From the NCBI GenBank assembly GCA_011316305.1, contig SAUG01000183.1, positions 1 through 60,760 on the forward strand: DNA of 60,760 bases, written 5' to 3'. Source of the DNA: Rusavskia elegans (taxonomy: Eukaryota > Ascomycota > Lecanoromycetes > Teloschistales > Teloschistaceae). Within the stretch, counting starts at the first letter, position 1, and every line of letters starts with the position of its first letter. The notes under the pieces were generated by a model. That model was given only the letters and a program-made list of their open reading frames with translations. It was not told the DNA's origin and searched no databases. Positions 12,185-24,691 of the stretch are shown here, piece after piece. The translations under genes and the position numbers were made by a program.

Positions 12185-14291
12185 TTCTATTACTAATAAA
12201 AAGATATAATTTATTTTATATATTAAGATTACTTCTAGATATAACGGGCTGCCGACGCGTTAATAATAGATTAGTAATAACTATATTCGATAAAGGATAT
12301 AATAATAAAATAAATAATATTACTAGAAATATATACTATAGTCTAAATATTCTATATTAAATAATATAAAAGGTTTTTATTAATAAAATAATTTATAGTT
12401 AAATAATTTTTAGTATACGCGATATATTTATCTAGTTTTAAAATCGAAATACCGATATATATAAGTATATATAGACTATCTAGTATAAACTAAAAAAAAA
12501 AACCGGGCTATAGAATATAAAAATAAAAATTAGTTTTTTTTTTTATAAAAAGTTTTTATATATATTTAAAAATAAAATACTATATATAGAATTTATAATA
12601 AAATATTTATATAATTTTATAGCTAGATATTTTAAATATAAACGGAATTTATTACTTATTTAACGTAGCTATAGCTAGCCGAAATTATATAAATATATTA
12701 TAAAATAAATAGAAATATATAATATTTATTAATAAATTAAAGTTTATAGATATAGATTTTATAGAAAATATTAAAATCTTTTATATTCTATATAGCTATA
12801 GAAGAAAATAGCGATAGATTTTATTATTAAATTACTAACTATTTAATATAATTAAAATATTATAGATTTAATACTAGTAACTATTAATTAATTTATTAAA
12901 ATAGCTAGACTAGCCGATTCGAATCGGGTTTTTATCGAACTATTAAATATCTAATCCAATATTAGTAATCTGATCCGGATACGATCTAATTAAATAATAT
13001 ATTTAATATATTATTATTTTAATATTTTAATAAAAGTAATATATTTAGATAATATATTATCTCGAATTAGAATCTTTCTAGCTAATATAGTTAATTAATT
13101 AGAATATTTTTTATAAATTTATATAAAAGTTATACTAGCTTTATATTTTTATACTAGAGTTTAGCGGTTTTAATAGATTAGATTAGAATATAATTTAGAA
13201 TCCGAAATTCGATTAGATTAGATTATATTTTAATCTAATCCGATTTAAATCGGGTCGAATTAATTAATCTAACTTTAAAATCCGATCTAATAGCTAGTTT
13301 AAAAATAGCGAAATATATTATATATTATATAATAATTAATATAAAAAATCTTATCGAATTTATTATTAGTAAACTTTTATATTAAGAATTTATTTCTAAT
13401 AGAATTATTAGTAATAAAAGTTCGCTATTTATAAATAAATTCTAATCGGAAATCTACTATTATCTAAAAATTAAATATTATTTAAATACTATATTCTATT
13501 ATTAAGTAGATAGATATACTAAATAATAGAACTAATTATAAAAATATTATATTAATATATTTATTTAAAAAAACTAAAAGAATTAGACTAAATTTTTATT
13601 TTTAACTAAATTCGTTTATAGTAATAGCGAATATAATATTATAAAAACTCTTTCTTTTATACTATTTATAGATTATAATCTCGATATAATATTTAAAGGT
13701 ATTAAAAATAATATAATAGAAAAGATAATAGTAAATATAAAAATATTAATAGTAAAAATAAAATTTATATATTAACGAAAAATATATAAGTCGATATATA
13801 TAAATTAAAATAAAATTTTATAAAATTAAACTAAATATTATAATAAAAAATACTAACCGATAAAATATAATATTTATAATTAAATACTATTATCTATAAA
13901 AAACCTAAAATTTAAATAAATAAAAAAAATTACTTTTAAATTCGTAGATTTATATCGGATTTCGAAATATATAGAATTATAGATTTACTAGTTAACTTTT
14001 CTAATTAGATTTAAGATTTTTAATATCTTTTATATATTTTTAATAGAAAAATTCGATTATTATTAAAATAATAAATAATCTAAATATTTATTACCGGAAT
14101 TTATTAATAATAAAAAGAAATAGAAAATAGAAACTATTTTAGATAAAGGATTTATAGAATCTAAAAAAAATAAGAAATTAAAAACGGAATATCTATTTAA
14201 ATAAACTAGTTAATTAAAAGAATATAATTTCTAGTAGCTATAAAAAAACCTTAAAAATATTTAGAAATTTATCGAAATATATAATTAAAAT
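12185..14291 (+). mobile_element. Chromovirus integrase and chromodomain remnant
   Basis: This continues the chromovirus after the copy D insertion. Read through stops, 13310-13700 resembles an integrase catalytic core (a SNRIIS-like SDRG motif, then an HPQTDGQTE-like stretch with RIP changes). About 13940-14270 resembles the integrase C-terminus followed by a chromodomain (KTEYLFK, stop at the expected Trp, then KNLKNI). It is interrupted by a hAT-like element at 12906-13301 and ends where an unclassified repeat begins at about 14292. Confidence 0.7.
12906..13301. mobile_element. hAT-like non-autonomous element (396 bp)
   Basis: It starts TAGACTAGCC and ends TAGCTAGTTTA, a RIP-altered version of the family end GGCCAGTCTA. 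It is flanked by a perfect 8-bp duplication AAAATAGC at 12898-12905 and 13302-13309. It sits inside the chromovirus integrase coding region and is the same insertion seen inverted at 462-857. Confidence 0.85.
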
Positions 14292-15180
14292 CCTTTCTAG
14301 AAAGTTCCTATCTAGAATTATATTAAATTTTTATATATATATATATATTTTATAAACGTTATATATAATAATAATTATTATATTTTATATATAATAAAAA
14401 AATTTTTATAGCTAAAAATATATTTATTAGATAAAGTTTATAGTATCCTTTTTCGATATTATATATAATTATTAGCTTCTAATATTTCCGCTATATCTAT
14501 CTACTATACTATAAAGTAATTATCTATATTTATTATTTCGGCTATACTTATTATATAACCTATATCTAAATATTCTGCTAAGCTATTAAAATACTTTTTA
14601 GTTTACTTAACTTTAAAAGGGTCGCTAGGTAGTACGCTAGCTACTATAGCTAGAAGCTTTACCCGGTTAATTAGGTTAAAAGGAGGTAGAGAGGTCGGAT
14701 AGCGCGTTTTAAAGGCGGTAAAGAGACTATTTTTATCGAAGTTAAAATAGATTACTCTAGCTATAATAAGGTAGTCGACGACAGCGCGGGTAGATATAAT
14801 TATTATAGATATACTACCGTCTGGTTTAGCTTACAGCTATAGCTATTTGCGGGAGTATATACGTACGTAAGGGCTTTTAGTAAGTCGCAGTACTTGCGAG
14901 GAGCTTATATTGCTAGTAAAAGAAGAAAAAACGATAACTGCGAGGTATATTTATCTATAAAAATTTCTATATTAAGTTATCGATAGAAGGATACGTTATA
15001 TTACTAAATAAATTTAAATTAAAATTCTATAGAAAGAACCGTTATTTACGTTAACTAAATTTAGGTATAAATTCTGCTACCGTATATCTAATACTAGTAT
15101 ACTAACGCTTGATTTGTTTACCGAACTACTGGTTTATCGGGTACCAAAACCAAAATCAAATTAATTAAATAAATAAATTA
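14292..15180 (-). mobile_element. Unclassified 0.9-kb mobile repeat, copy X1
   Basis: This is one of four copies (others 25586-26518, 45379-46332, 46959-47910). In this orientation it starts CTTTCTAGAAAGTTCC, passes an AT-dinucleotide run near 14334-14352, and ends with the family terminus (GATTTGTTTACCGAACTACTGG, then ACCAAAACCAAAATC) near 15110-15165. The terminal 60 bp keeps CpA and TpG sites although the neighbours have almost none. Target duplication at this copy is not convincing. Confidence 0.7.
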
Positions 15181-16165
15181 TAGAGTCGCGGAAGCGTTTA
15201 TTAATCCGAAAGATATTACTAAATATTTAAATTGTCCGTATTTTATTTTAAATACCGTCTTCTATTTATTCCCTTCTTTAATCTTTAATAAATTAAATAC
15301 GTCCTTTAGGTCGAGTTTTATAAATTACTTAGCTCTTCTAATCCTGCTTTTAAAATCTATTAAAAGGAATAGGGGTTATTTATTCTTTTATATTACTACG
15401 TTAAACCGTCTAAAGTCGATATAAAATCAAAGATTTCTATTTTTTTTTAGAACGAATATTACTAGCTATTCTATTTTTAATTTGGAATAGTATATATATT
15501 CTTATTTAAAATAATAGTTAATATATTATTATAGTACTTTTAATTATTTATTATTTAATCTATAGATCGGCCAAGCTTTTAATTTATCGAAATCTATAAT
15601 AATAATTTTATAATCTTTCTAGATATAAATCGATAAAGGTAATCTTCCTTCCGGTTCTTTTAATATATTCTATAAATTTTTAAATAATTATAGAATTTTA
15701 TTTATTAAAAGCTGCTTTCTTTTTAGTCTATTATTTTCGAGTAAAAATATCGTATATTTTTTTTATCTCGGCTAATCTTTTAGATATATTAAATAAATAG
15801 TTTCCTATTTTTATCTATATTATTTTCTAAACGATTTCTAGATTCTATAATATAAGCTACAGGATACCTAGATAGATATCCTTCTATATTTTTATAATAT
15901 CAAAAATAACTCTTTTTTTATATCTATTATTTCGTATCTATAGAGGTTTAGTTTAATATTTAATTCTAACGAACTTTATTTTATTAATAGTTCCTATAAA
16001 ATAAAGTTGTATTTTTCTAGTTAAAAAGATATTAAACTTTTTTATATATTTTTCCGATATAATATTCCGAGTAGCTTTTAAATTAACTAATATCTTTATA
16101 GGTTATCCGTATAATATTAGCTAAATAAAAATCCGATTTTTATTTATCTTTCGGAATTATTAAAA
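15181..16165 (-). mobile_element. Chromovirus protease and reverse transcriptase fragment
   Basis: Read on the minus strand through stops, the part next to the LTR resembles a retroviral-type aspartic protease region. Further in, it resembles the reverse transcriptase: a KNRNL...YIDFRRFN core and an LDLKDVFNLLKIKEG stretch near 15200-15400. It lies directly downstream, in minus orientation, of the LTR at 16166-16578, with no recognisable Gag between them. It is cut off by repeat X1. Confidence 0.65.
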
Positions 16166-16578
16166 TATAACGTTCCTATATTTTAAAGGATATTATATTT
16201 AAATCTAGCTATAGCCGTAGGCGTAATCCGAGTTACTAAATAGTAAAAGAACTCTAGTATAAATTATCGTAACTAATCCTTTATAGCCGGAAAAGTATAG
16301 TTATAATATTATAAAGCGTTTATATTAAAGAAATATTTAAAAAGAGAATAGTAGTAATATATTGAATAAATATATTAATAAATTAACGAAAGAAGTTATC
16401 TAATAGAAGTAAAAAGCGATATATATAGTAAAAATAGCCGATAGTACCGATAGGTAGCCGTTCGCTAAAAGCTTCTATTATAAAAATCGGCTATAGCGGC
16501 TATAGACGGCTATAGATAATTAGGCTCGCTTGCCTGGCTAGTTTTCTAGCGTGTTTCTATAAAGTCGTGGACGTAATA
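16166..16578 (-). repeat. LTR (413 bp), chromovirus family
   Basis: Its minus-strand sequence matches the LTR at 5587-5998. It is bounded by TATAACG (RIP-altered TGTAACG) at 16166 and GACGTAATA at 16578. The adjoining protease/reverse-transcriptase fragment lies on its left, so it is the 5' LTR of that remnant. Confidence 0.75.
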
Positions 16579-18420
16579 CTATTATTAGAAGTATTTTTTT
16601 TATCGATATTATTCCGATCGTTTTACGATTAGCTTTTTCGGTTTCGATTTTCGAAACTTCGAAAATTTTATTTATTCAATAGAAGTAGATTAAATCTTTT
16701 AATATAAAAATTCTACTACTAATCTAGTATTACTTTATCTATATTCTTTTATCGGATAATTTAAACTATCTATTTATTATAGGCGAAATCTTTTAACTTC
16801 GCGTTTTAAGCGCGTATAGCACGCTATACTTCTAGACGAATACTAAAAAAGAAAAAAAATCGAATACTATTTTTCTAAGAAAAAAGATAACTAGAGTTCT
16901 AATAATATAAAGAAATTAAAAATTTTTAGAATGCTTCAGTCTTAATTTTATATCGTACGAAAGTATTCCGTTATAGTATATAACGAACGAAATTTAAGAT
17001 TAGTAATAAATTTTAAAAAAAAATCTATAAATTTATATTATAATATACTATTAATAGTATTTTTATTAATAAAAAATTCCTTCTATTCGAGCTAATAGTT
17101 TGATTTCTATTTTTTAATAAAATTTTAAATCTATCGAATTTAATTTATATAAATAGATAAAATATCGGATTTATAGAACTAATTTTTATAGAATTCGACC
17201 TATTTATAATGTTTTTTAAATGTTATTTTATTACTATACTATTAGGACTTTTTAATTTTAAACTTTAATAAAATTTATAGTTCTCGCGAATACCAAATAA
17301 CTAGCCTAAAAAAAGATTAGATATTATCTAGATTATAATTTAAATTTATTATATAGAAAACTTCTATTTTATCGTTTATTTTTAAAAATATTTTCTTTTT
17401 TACAACTATTTAAATTTCTAAAGCTTAATGCTTTTTATTAATATCGGAATTATTACTATTATTTCTATTATTATTCGGATTATTCGGGTTATTACTATTA
17501 GATAGTTAACCCGAAAAGATTTCTAAAAAAGTATTTCTATTAGACTATAACTAACTATTCGATAGTTACTATTAATAGATTTAGCTGCCGAAAATAGTAA
17601 AATTTCCCGATATACTAGCGATAAAATTATAATGAAATTTCGATTAACTTCTTTAAATAATAGAAAATAATCTAGAGTTTTTTTTATTAGACGCCTTTAG
17701 TATAGGCGGGTTGTATTTATTAAGTTAATCTATAATATCTATAATCCGCGGTTTAAATATTTTAGCGCTAGTTTAAAATAGATCTATCTAAAATACTTTA
17801 CTATAATTATAACTACCGCGAAAACTATATATCGACGTTAATAAAATCGTACTATAAATAATATATACCGGATTAAAAATATTAAAAATAATAAATAAAA
17901 ACTATAAAAATAGTAGAATTTCTAAAATAGTACGCGATTATAGACGAGACGAAAGATATATTATAGAACTAATTGATATTCTAGAAAAACTAGAGTATAG
18001 CCTAGTAATAAAGTAGTGAAAAAAGCAGGGAAGAATCGAGATCCGATACGCTAGCGACACGATAGCGACTAGGCGGGGAGATCCGTTTCCAACCGTCCTA
18101 ATTATATATCCAGAATCTATATAACGCGTTTAACGTTTATACGTATTTTATTTTAAATACTATTTTCTATTTATTTTTTTCCTTTATTTTTAAAAAGTTA
18201 AATGAATTCTTTAAATTAAATTTTATAAACTATTTAACTCTTTCTATTTTACTTTTTAAATCCGCGAGAAAAGAAAACAGATATTTATTTTTCTATATTA
18301 CTATATTAATTCGTCTATAGTTAATATAAATTCGATAGTTACTATTTTTTTTAAAATAAATATAATCGGTTATTCTATTTTTAGAATTAGAATAGTATAT
18401 ATATCTTCGTTTAAAGTTAT
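16579..18420 (-). mobile_element. RIP-mutated retroelement remnants, partly reverse transcriptase
   Basis: The right end (about 18140-18420), read on the minus strand, resembles the same reverse transcriptase stretch as 15200-15480 (YINYRRIN, then KNKYLFSFLADL, with stops). The remainder, 16579-18110, is RIP-mutated DNA in which I recognise no domain. A sharp change in sequence near 18120 suggests a junction between two fragments. Confidence 0.5.
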
Positions 18421-19908
18421 TATAACGTCTCTATATATTATACGGCGTCGCGTTCGAGCCTAGCTATAGCCGTAGGCGTAGTCCGAACTATTAAATAGTA
18501 AAGGAATTCTAGCGTAGATTAATATAACTAGTTTTATATAGCCGTAAAGATAAAATTATAATATGACGAAGCGACTTCGTTACGTAATTAAATATATAAA
18601 AGGAATCGGAATAGTATTTAGTAATTATATTAATAATTAAAGAAAGAAACTATCTAATAGAAATAATAAATAATATATATATATAAAGATAGCCGCTATA
18701 ACTAATGTTAGCTGTATATATTTAGTACCGATTTATAAAAGCGGCTTTTACGGCTAGCGCGGTCCTGCGCTAATTGATCCCTCGCTTGGCTAGACTGGTT
18801 ACTTCGGTACGGGTTTCCGTCGGACGTCGGTATTTCGGGAATCCGACCTAAATTTTAACGAGTCGATTCGATCTAATCTACTAAACGATTTAGGTCGGTT
18901 TCTAATATTAGAACTAAAAGTCGGATCGGATTATAAAGTAAAAACCGATAGAAATTTGATTTAACTCGACTTATAATTATATTAGATAGTCGAATACTAG
19001 TAATATAAAAGGGTAATATATTTTCTTTAATACTAAGCTAAAAGGTACTTAGTTTTATCTATCTAAAATATTTTTTATCTTTTTTTTTAAAGAAATTCCG
19101 TTCTATAAATAATATTTTATCTTTAAGTTTTACTTGATTATATATATTCTATAGCTTTTCTAAAGTTCTTTCTACTTCTAAATCTATAGTACGGTTATAG
19201 TATTTAAATATTATTATCTATTTTATATACTCTAGAATTATTTAGATTCGATTTTACCGATAAACTTTTTTTTATAAAACTAAAAGTCCGTTCTATTCCT
19301 ATCGAAAATATTAGATAAATAATAATATTATAAGCTATAAACGCTAGTTTTAGAAAATTCGAAGTACAATTTTTCTAAAATATCTAATTTAGATTGATTT
19401 CGATAGTATTAACGCGAAGATATCGATTAGCTTCGGAAGTAGCTATTTAAAGACGCTAGAATTATCAAAAAATACTGTTTAAAGTAGATAAAATAGACTT
19501 TAGAATAGTTAGTAAAGTTATAATCTATTAATTCTATATATTATTTTATTTTATTTTATAAGGCGGGTTTTTAGACCTTAATAGATCGATAGAAGCCCTC
19601 TAGTACTTAGTAAAATACTTTTTAAACTCGATCCGATATCTATTTTTATATCTCGAAAAATCTTTTATTTCTTCGTCGTTATCTTTTTTAAATAAGTTTT
19701 GATAAAAGCTAAGCTTTATTATAGAATCTAGAATTTTTATAAAACTATAAATTAAGATATTTTTACTTTTAATACGAAAATTAAACTTCGTAAATTTTAT
19801 ATTATATTATTATAGACTATTAGTATTATTTCTTTATTAGCTTAGTTCGATAATCGAACTATTTCTATTATTTTAGAAGAATAATCGAAAATAGTACTAT
19901 AAAGTCGG

Positions 19909-20362
19909 TAGACTGGCCGGTTTAAATCGGATTTCTATCGAACCGTCGGGTATCCGACCCGATTTTAGTAACCCGACCCGGACCCGATTTAAGTTTTAGC
20001 GAGTCGAATTCGGATCGGATTATTTAGTAATTTAATTCGAATCTAATCCGAAAATAAAATATATTTAATATATAATTTTTTAAAGAATTTACCAAAGATA
20101 AAATATTTAGATATTATATTTCTTCTAATCAGAATCTTTCTAGCTAGCGTGGTTATTCAATTGGAGTTTTTTAATAAATTTATACAAAAGTTATACTAGC
20201 TTTTTACTTTTATACTAGAATTTAATAGTTCTAGAAAATAGAATTCGGTTACGATTTAGGATTCGAAATTTAATCGAATCGAGTTATATTTTAATCTAAA
20301 TTGATTCGAATCGGATCGGATTAACTAATCCGGATTCGAAACTCGATCCGACGGCCAGTCTA
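19909..20362. mobile_element. hAT-like non-autonomous element (454 bp)
   Basis: It starts TAGACTGGCCGG and ends ACGGCCAGTCTA. It is flanked by a perfect 8-bp duplication AAAGTCGG at 19901-19908 and 20363-20370. It is inserted within the longer hAT-like element, so it is younger than its host. It is rich in ACCCGACCCG-type subterminal blocks. Confidence 0.85.
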
Positions 20363-21619
20363 AAAGTCGGAATAATAAATAATTTCTAATATCTATAGTT
20401 TTTAAAACTAATAAAATAATTTTATAAAACAGCTGTAGTATACTATCTATATAGAAACGAGATTACTATTTATCTATATTAAAAGTTATTTATGATATTT
20501 CTAGATTTTATAAATTCTTTTCTATAAATTTGTTAACGAAATAGTATAATTAATATACCGGATAAATTATAAAATGGATCGAATTAAATCGAATATAAAT
20601 ATTTTTAATTATATTTCTAGATTAGAAATTGAAATCGGCCCTTTTTTAAATTTCTTTAAAACAAAGTTTACGTTAAAAGAAAATAGAAATATAAACTATA
20701 ATAGTATAAATTTCAAATAAATATTAGTTTCAAATTTTCAAAATTTATATTATTTACGTATTTTATTTTCTTAAAATATTAGATAAGCTAATTCTAATAT
20801 TTCTAATTTATCTATTATTTGATTTTTAGTTTAAATCGTCGCTAATTTTTTTATAAATTAATAGTTTTATTAAAGTTTTAGATTACTAAATTAATTACAC
20901 AAGCTAGGCAAGATAGAAAGTTTTCGATTCGATTCTATCGGCTATTAAACCGAATAGAAACTTTTATAAACTTTTTTTTTAATATATTATTAGAACTAGT
21001 ACTATCAGTAATAATATCTAAAAGCTTTTATCTAAATTGGAAAGATTCTAAAAGTTTTAATAGTTTCTAATACTATAAACGGCTAGAGTAATTAATTGAA
21101 AAAAATATAAATCTAATTAAACGCTTCTAAAATTAAAACTAAATATTAATCTAGTATATAAACAATTTTAAGTTTACGATTTTTTATAGATTTAACTAGA
21201 TATTTAATATAAAAGAAATACGTTTAAAGATTTATAATTTAGATTTAACATACTCGCGGATAGTTTTATAGTAATTAAAAACTATTTCTATAAATTATAT
21301 ATAGCCGACAAGTTTTATATCTAAACGAAATATTTATAATAATTATCTAAATCTTTTATTTTCGATAGTTAGAACTAGTAGATTTAGATCTAAAAAAGTT
21401 TTATATAGATATTAAATCTATACGGTTTAGTTAAAAGTAAAATTAAACTTGAATTATTTTTTTTTCTATAATTAAATAAATTTTATATTATTTCTTTATA
21501 CTACCTTTAGCTACTTACGCGGATAAATATTATTTTAATAAAAAATTATAAATTATATCGTTTAGTTTTTTAGTGAACTAAAATATTAAAATATTCCTTT
21601 ATAGTAGATATATTAGAAG

Positions 21620-22025
21620 TAGACTGGCCGTCGGGTCGGATTTCGAATCCGGGTTAGCTAATCCGACCCGATCCGAGTCGGGTTAGACTAAAATATAATT
21701 CGACTCGACCGGATTTCGAATCTTAAATCGTAATCCGAATCGATTTACTAAGACTAGATTTTAGCGTTAAGTCCTAGTTTAAAAGTATAAAGCTAGTATA
21801 ACGTTTATACGAATTTACTAGAAAAATTCTTATTAATTAACTACGCTAGCTAGAAAGTCTGTAGTAAAACTAAAAATATTATCTGAATATATTACTTTTA
21901 TTTAAATATAAGAATATTAATATATTAAATATATTATATAATCGGGTCGAGTCCGAATTAGGTTACTAAAATCGGATCGGATATCCGATAGTTCGACGGG
22001 AATCCGACCCGAACCGGCCAGTCTA
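21620..22025. mobile_element. hAT-like non-autonomous element (406 bp)
   Basis: It starts TAGACTGGCCGTCGGG and ends CCGGCCAGTCTA. It is flanked by a perfect 8-bp duplication ATTAGAAG at 21612-21619 and 22026-22033. It too lies inside the longer hAT-like element. Confidence 0.88.
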
Positions 22026-22980
22026 ATTAGAAGAATTAGAATCTATAGAATAGGCGAAAATCTTAGAAAAGTTTGTATATATATTTTTAGAGAAGCTATT
22101 TATTCTTTAAACTATTAGTAGAATTTATACTATTATTTCGACTATATATATTTCATAGCTTTTTTCGATAAGAAACGATTAATTAGTTTTCTATAGATTT
22201 TGTTTTTAATACTAATAGCTATAGAAGTACTAGATTACTAATATTCGAATTCTTTATAGTAATCCAGATTCTATTAAATATATCTATTATTATTCTAAAA
22301 GACTAATACTAGATCGTCGGCGCGAATTTTATTAACTATATCTTTAATAATATTCCTTTACTTTCTAAATAATTAATTAAATTTAAATAGTATAACGCTT
22401 ATAAATCGGTTTACCGTCCAGCTAGTAAATTAGCTAAATTAGATTTTATTTAAAGAGAATTTATTTTCTAGAACCTTATTAGGCGTATCGATCTAAAAAA
22501 TAGGTAGACGAAAATTAATTGAAAGATTAAATATTTTATTATAGTTTTAAAGATTTAAAAACAATATAATTTATATTTAGATAATAAGTTATAAAAAATA
22601 GTAATATAGATATATCAATATTAATTTAATTATTATTTACTATTTAATAATAAAGAATCGACGTCTATTTAAATAATATTTAAAATATTGATATTATACT
22701 AGGACTATATAATAAAAGCAGAGATATATTAATATTATAATATAGAAAAAAAGATTTTAACGATTTTAACGAATTAAATCTAGGTTTCTAAATTTAATTC
22801 GAAATCGAATTAGGTCGAACTTTAAAATAATCCGATCCGATTCGGTTCGGTATTTAGAAAAGTCGGAATCGACTCGGGTCGGATCGGTTTTTCTAATCCG
22901 AGTTCGAAATCCGACCCGACGGTCAATCTATCGCCTGGCTAATCCAGCGCTGATACTTTTATAGAATTATAGACGTAATA

Positions 22981-23636
22981 TTTATAATTAGTATATTACT
23001 TTAATACTTTTATTTTTCTATTATTTAATCTATATATTTGCCTAGCTTTTAACATTTTCCGGTTTGTAATAATAATCTCGTAGATTTTTTATATATACGC
23101 CGATAAAAGTAGTCTTTTTTCTAATTTTTTTAATATTTTCTAAAACTTTTGAAATAATAATAAAACTTTATCTATAACTATTACTTCTTTAATAATTAGT
23201 CATTTCCGAGTAAAAATATCGTAATCTTTTTTTATTTTAGCTAATCTTTTTGATATATTAAAAAAATAGCATCTAATTATCATTTATATTAATATCTTTT
23301 AAATTTTTTGAATTTCATTTAATAAACTATAGAATATCTAGATAGATTTCTTTTTATATTTTTATAATATCGAAAATAATTCTTTTTTTTATATCTATTA
23401 TTTTATATCTAAAGGGGTTTAGTTTGTAGGAAGATATTAATAGCTTTTAAATTTTTAATTATATCTATAAATCTGGGTTCCGTTTCTCTAATTTAAAGAA
23501 TGCTAAACCTTTTTATATAGTCTTCTAATATAATATTTCTAGTAGTTTCTAAATCGACTAGAATTTCTATAGATTATTCGAATAATATTGGTTAAATAAA
23601 AATTCGATTTTTATCTATTTTCCGGAGTTATTAAAA
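22981..23636 (-). mobile_element. Chromovirus protease fragment between two LTRs
   Basis: This runs between the split LTR (ending 22980) and the LTR at 23637-24040. On the minus strand the part near 23400-23636 resembles the retroelement aspartic protease region, colinear with 15900-16165. The part near 22990-23130 resembles the start of reverse transcriptase. It is an internally deleted element: LTR, short pol piece, LTR. Confidence 0.6.
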
Positions 23637-24040
23637 TATAACGTTTTTATATATTGGAAAGCGATACGTTTAAGCCTAGTTATAGCCGTAGGCGTAGTTC
23701 GAACTATTAAATAGTAAAGGAATTCTAGTATAGATTATCAAGACTAGTTCTATATAACTATAGAATTAGAATTTTAATATTATAAAGCGTTTTCGTTATA
23801 AAAGTAATTTTAAGAAAGGATTAGAGCAATATTTAATAATTATATTAACGACTAATAAAAAAAAGCTATCCAATAGAAATAAAGAGCGATATATATAGTA
23901 AAAGGTCCGATCTATCCGATAGAATAAATCTAATAAGTAGAAACGGTCCCGCGACCCCGATAGTTCTAGATAGACTAAACTATTAGTCCGTTTATCTAAT
24001 TAATAAACGTAAATATTTCTATATAATCTTAGACGTAATA
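23637..24040 (-). repeat. LTR (404 bp), chromovirus family
   Basis: Bounded by TATAACG at 23637 and GACGTAATA ending at 24040, it matches the other family LTRs in minus orientation. It is the 5' LTR of the protease fragment to its left. Confidence 0.75.
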
Positions 24041-24262
24041 AAAACGACGGAAAAATTAAAAAAAACTTTTTATTTTTAATTACTTTGAATTCTACTAGAT
24101 AGATACGATAGAAACAATTGAATAGTCGTCTCTAAAGTAAATAATTGATTATTTTAAAATATTTATAAACTTAAAATATTTCGATTAATTAATTATATCG
24201 AAGGTATTAAAGAAAACAAAATTAGTATATAGCAATAATTAAAATATCTGATATAGTATAAT

Positions 24263-24691
24263 TGGACTAGTTATTTCGGTACGGGTTTCTATTGGTATCT
24301 ATAACCCGATCCGATTCGATTCGCTAAGCGGTCGGTTCCGGATCGAACCCGGAAATCCGAAAGGAACCCGCTATATTTTTATATATTTTTTTTTTTAATA
24401 AATAAATTAATTATATATATATAAAAGCAATATATATAGATAATATATATAATCTTACTAGGATTATTTCAGCTAGAGTAGTTCATTAAATAGAATTTTT
24501 GAAAATTATTCGTATAACTTTTATATTAGAGTTATACGAATTATATAGATATAACGGATTATTTAAATCGGATTAAATTATAAACTAGAAATCGAAACCC
24601 TGTCGGTTCGGTATCTAGAAAAGTCGAAACCGATTCGGGTCGAGTCGATTCTTTTAATTCGAATTCGAAACCCGACCCGACGGCCAGTCTA
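24263..24691. mobile_element. hAT-like non-autonomous element (about 429 bp)
   Basis: The left end TGGACTAGTTATTTCGG is a RIP-altered form of TAGACTGGTTACTTCGG (as at 18791), and the right end is ACGGCCAGTCTA. Flanking 8-mers (agtataat and gatattat) match only partly, so the exact left boundary is less certain than in other copies. Confidence 0.65.

Larger units (their letters stand above)
8818..13761 (-). repeat. Right arm of large inverted duplication (partner 1-4944)
   Basis: This is the reverse complement of 1-4944, and it carries the same LTR element and hAT-like insert at the same positions. Here the LTR element keeps a 5-bp target duplication on both sides, so this arm is likely the original locus and the left arm the derived copy. 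Confidence 0.75.
18791..22931 (-). mobile_element. Long hAT-like transposon, possible transposase source
   Basis: It starts TAGACTGGTTACTTCGG and ends GGTCAATCTAT, with an 8-bp target duplication carrying one RIP-type difference. The element is 4.1 kb, or about 3.3 kb without the two small hAT-like insertions inside it, a size that fits an autonomous hAT. Read on the minus strand through stops, about 20850-20930 gives CLACVINLVIQDFNKT, similar to the CLAHVI-L-type stretch of fungal hAT transposases; this is from memory of the family, not a search. One extra base at the right end and the lack of a visible dimerisation domain leave some doubt. Confidence 0.55.
18421..22980 (-). repeat. LTR (about 411 bp) split by a hAT element
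   Basis: The LTR runs 18421-18790 and resumes at about 22940-22980 after a 4.1-kb hAT-like insertion. The two parts join to a full-length member of the chromovirus LTR family in minus orientation. The duplicated target is CGCTTGGC (18783-18790) and CGCCTGGC (22932-22939), which differ by one C/T change. Confidence 0.75.
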
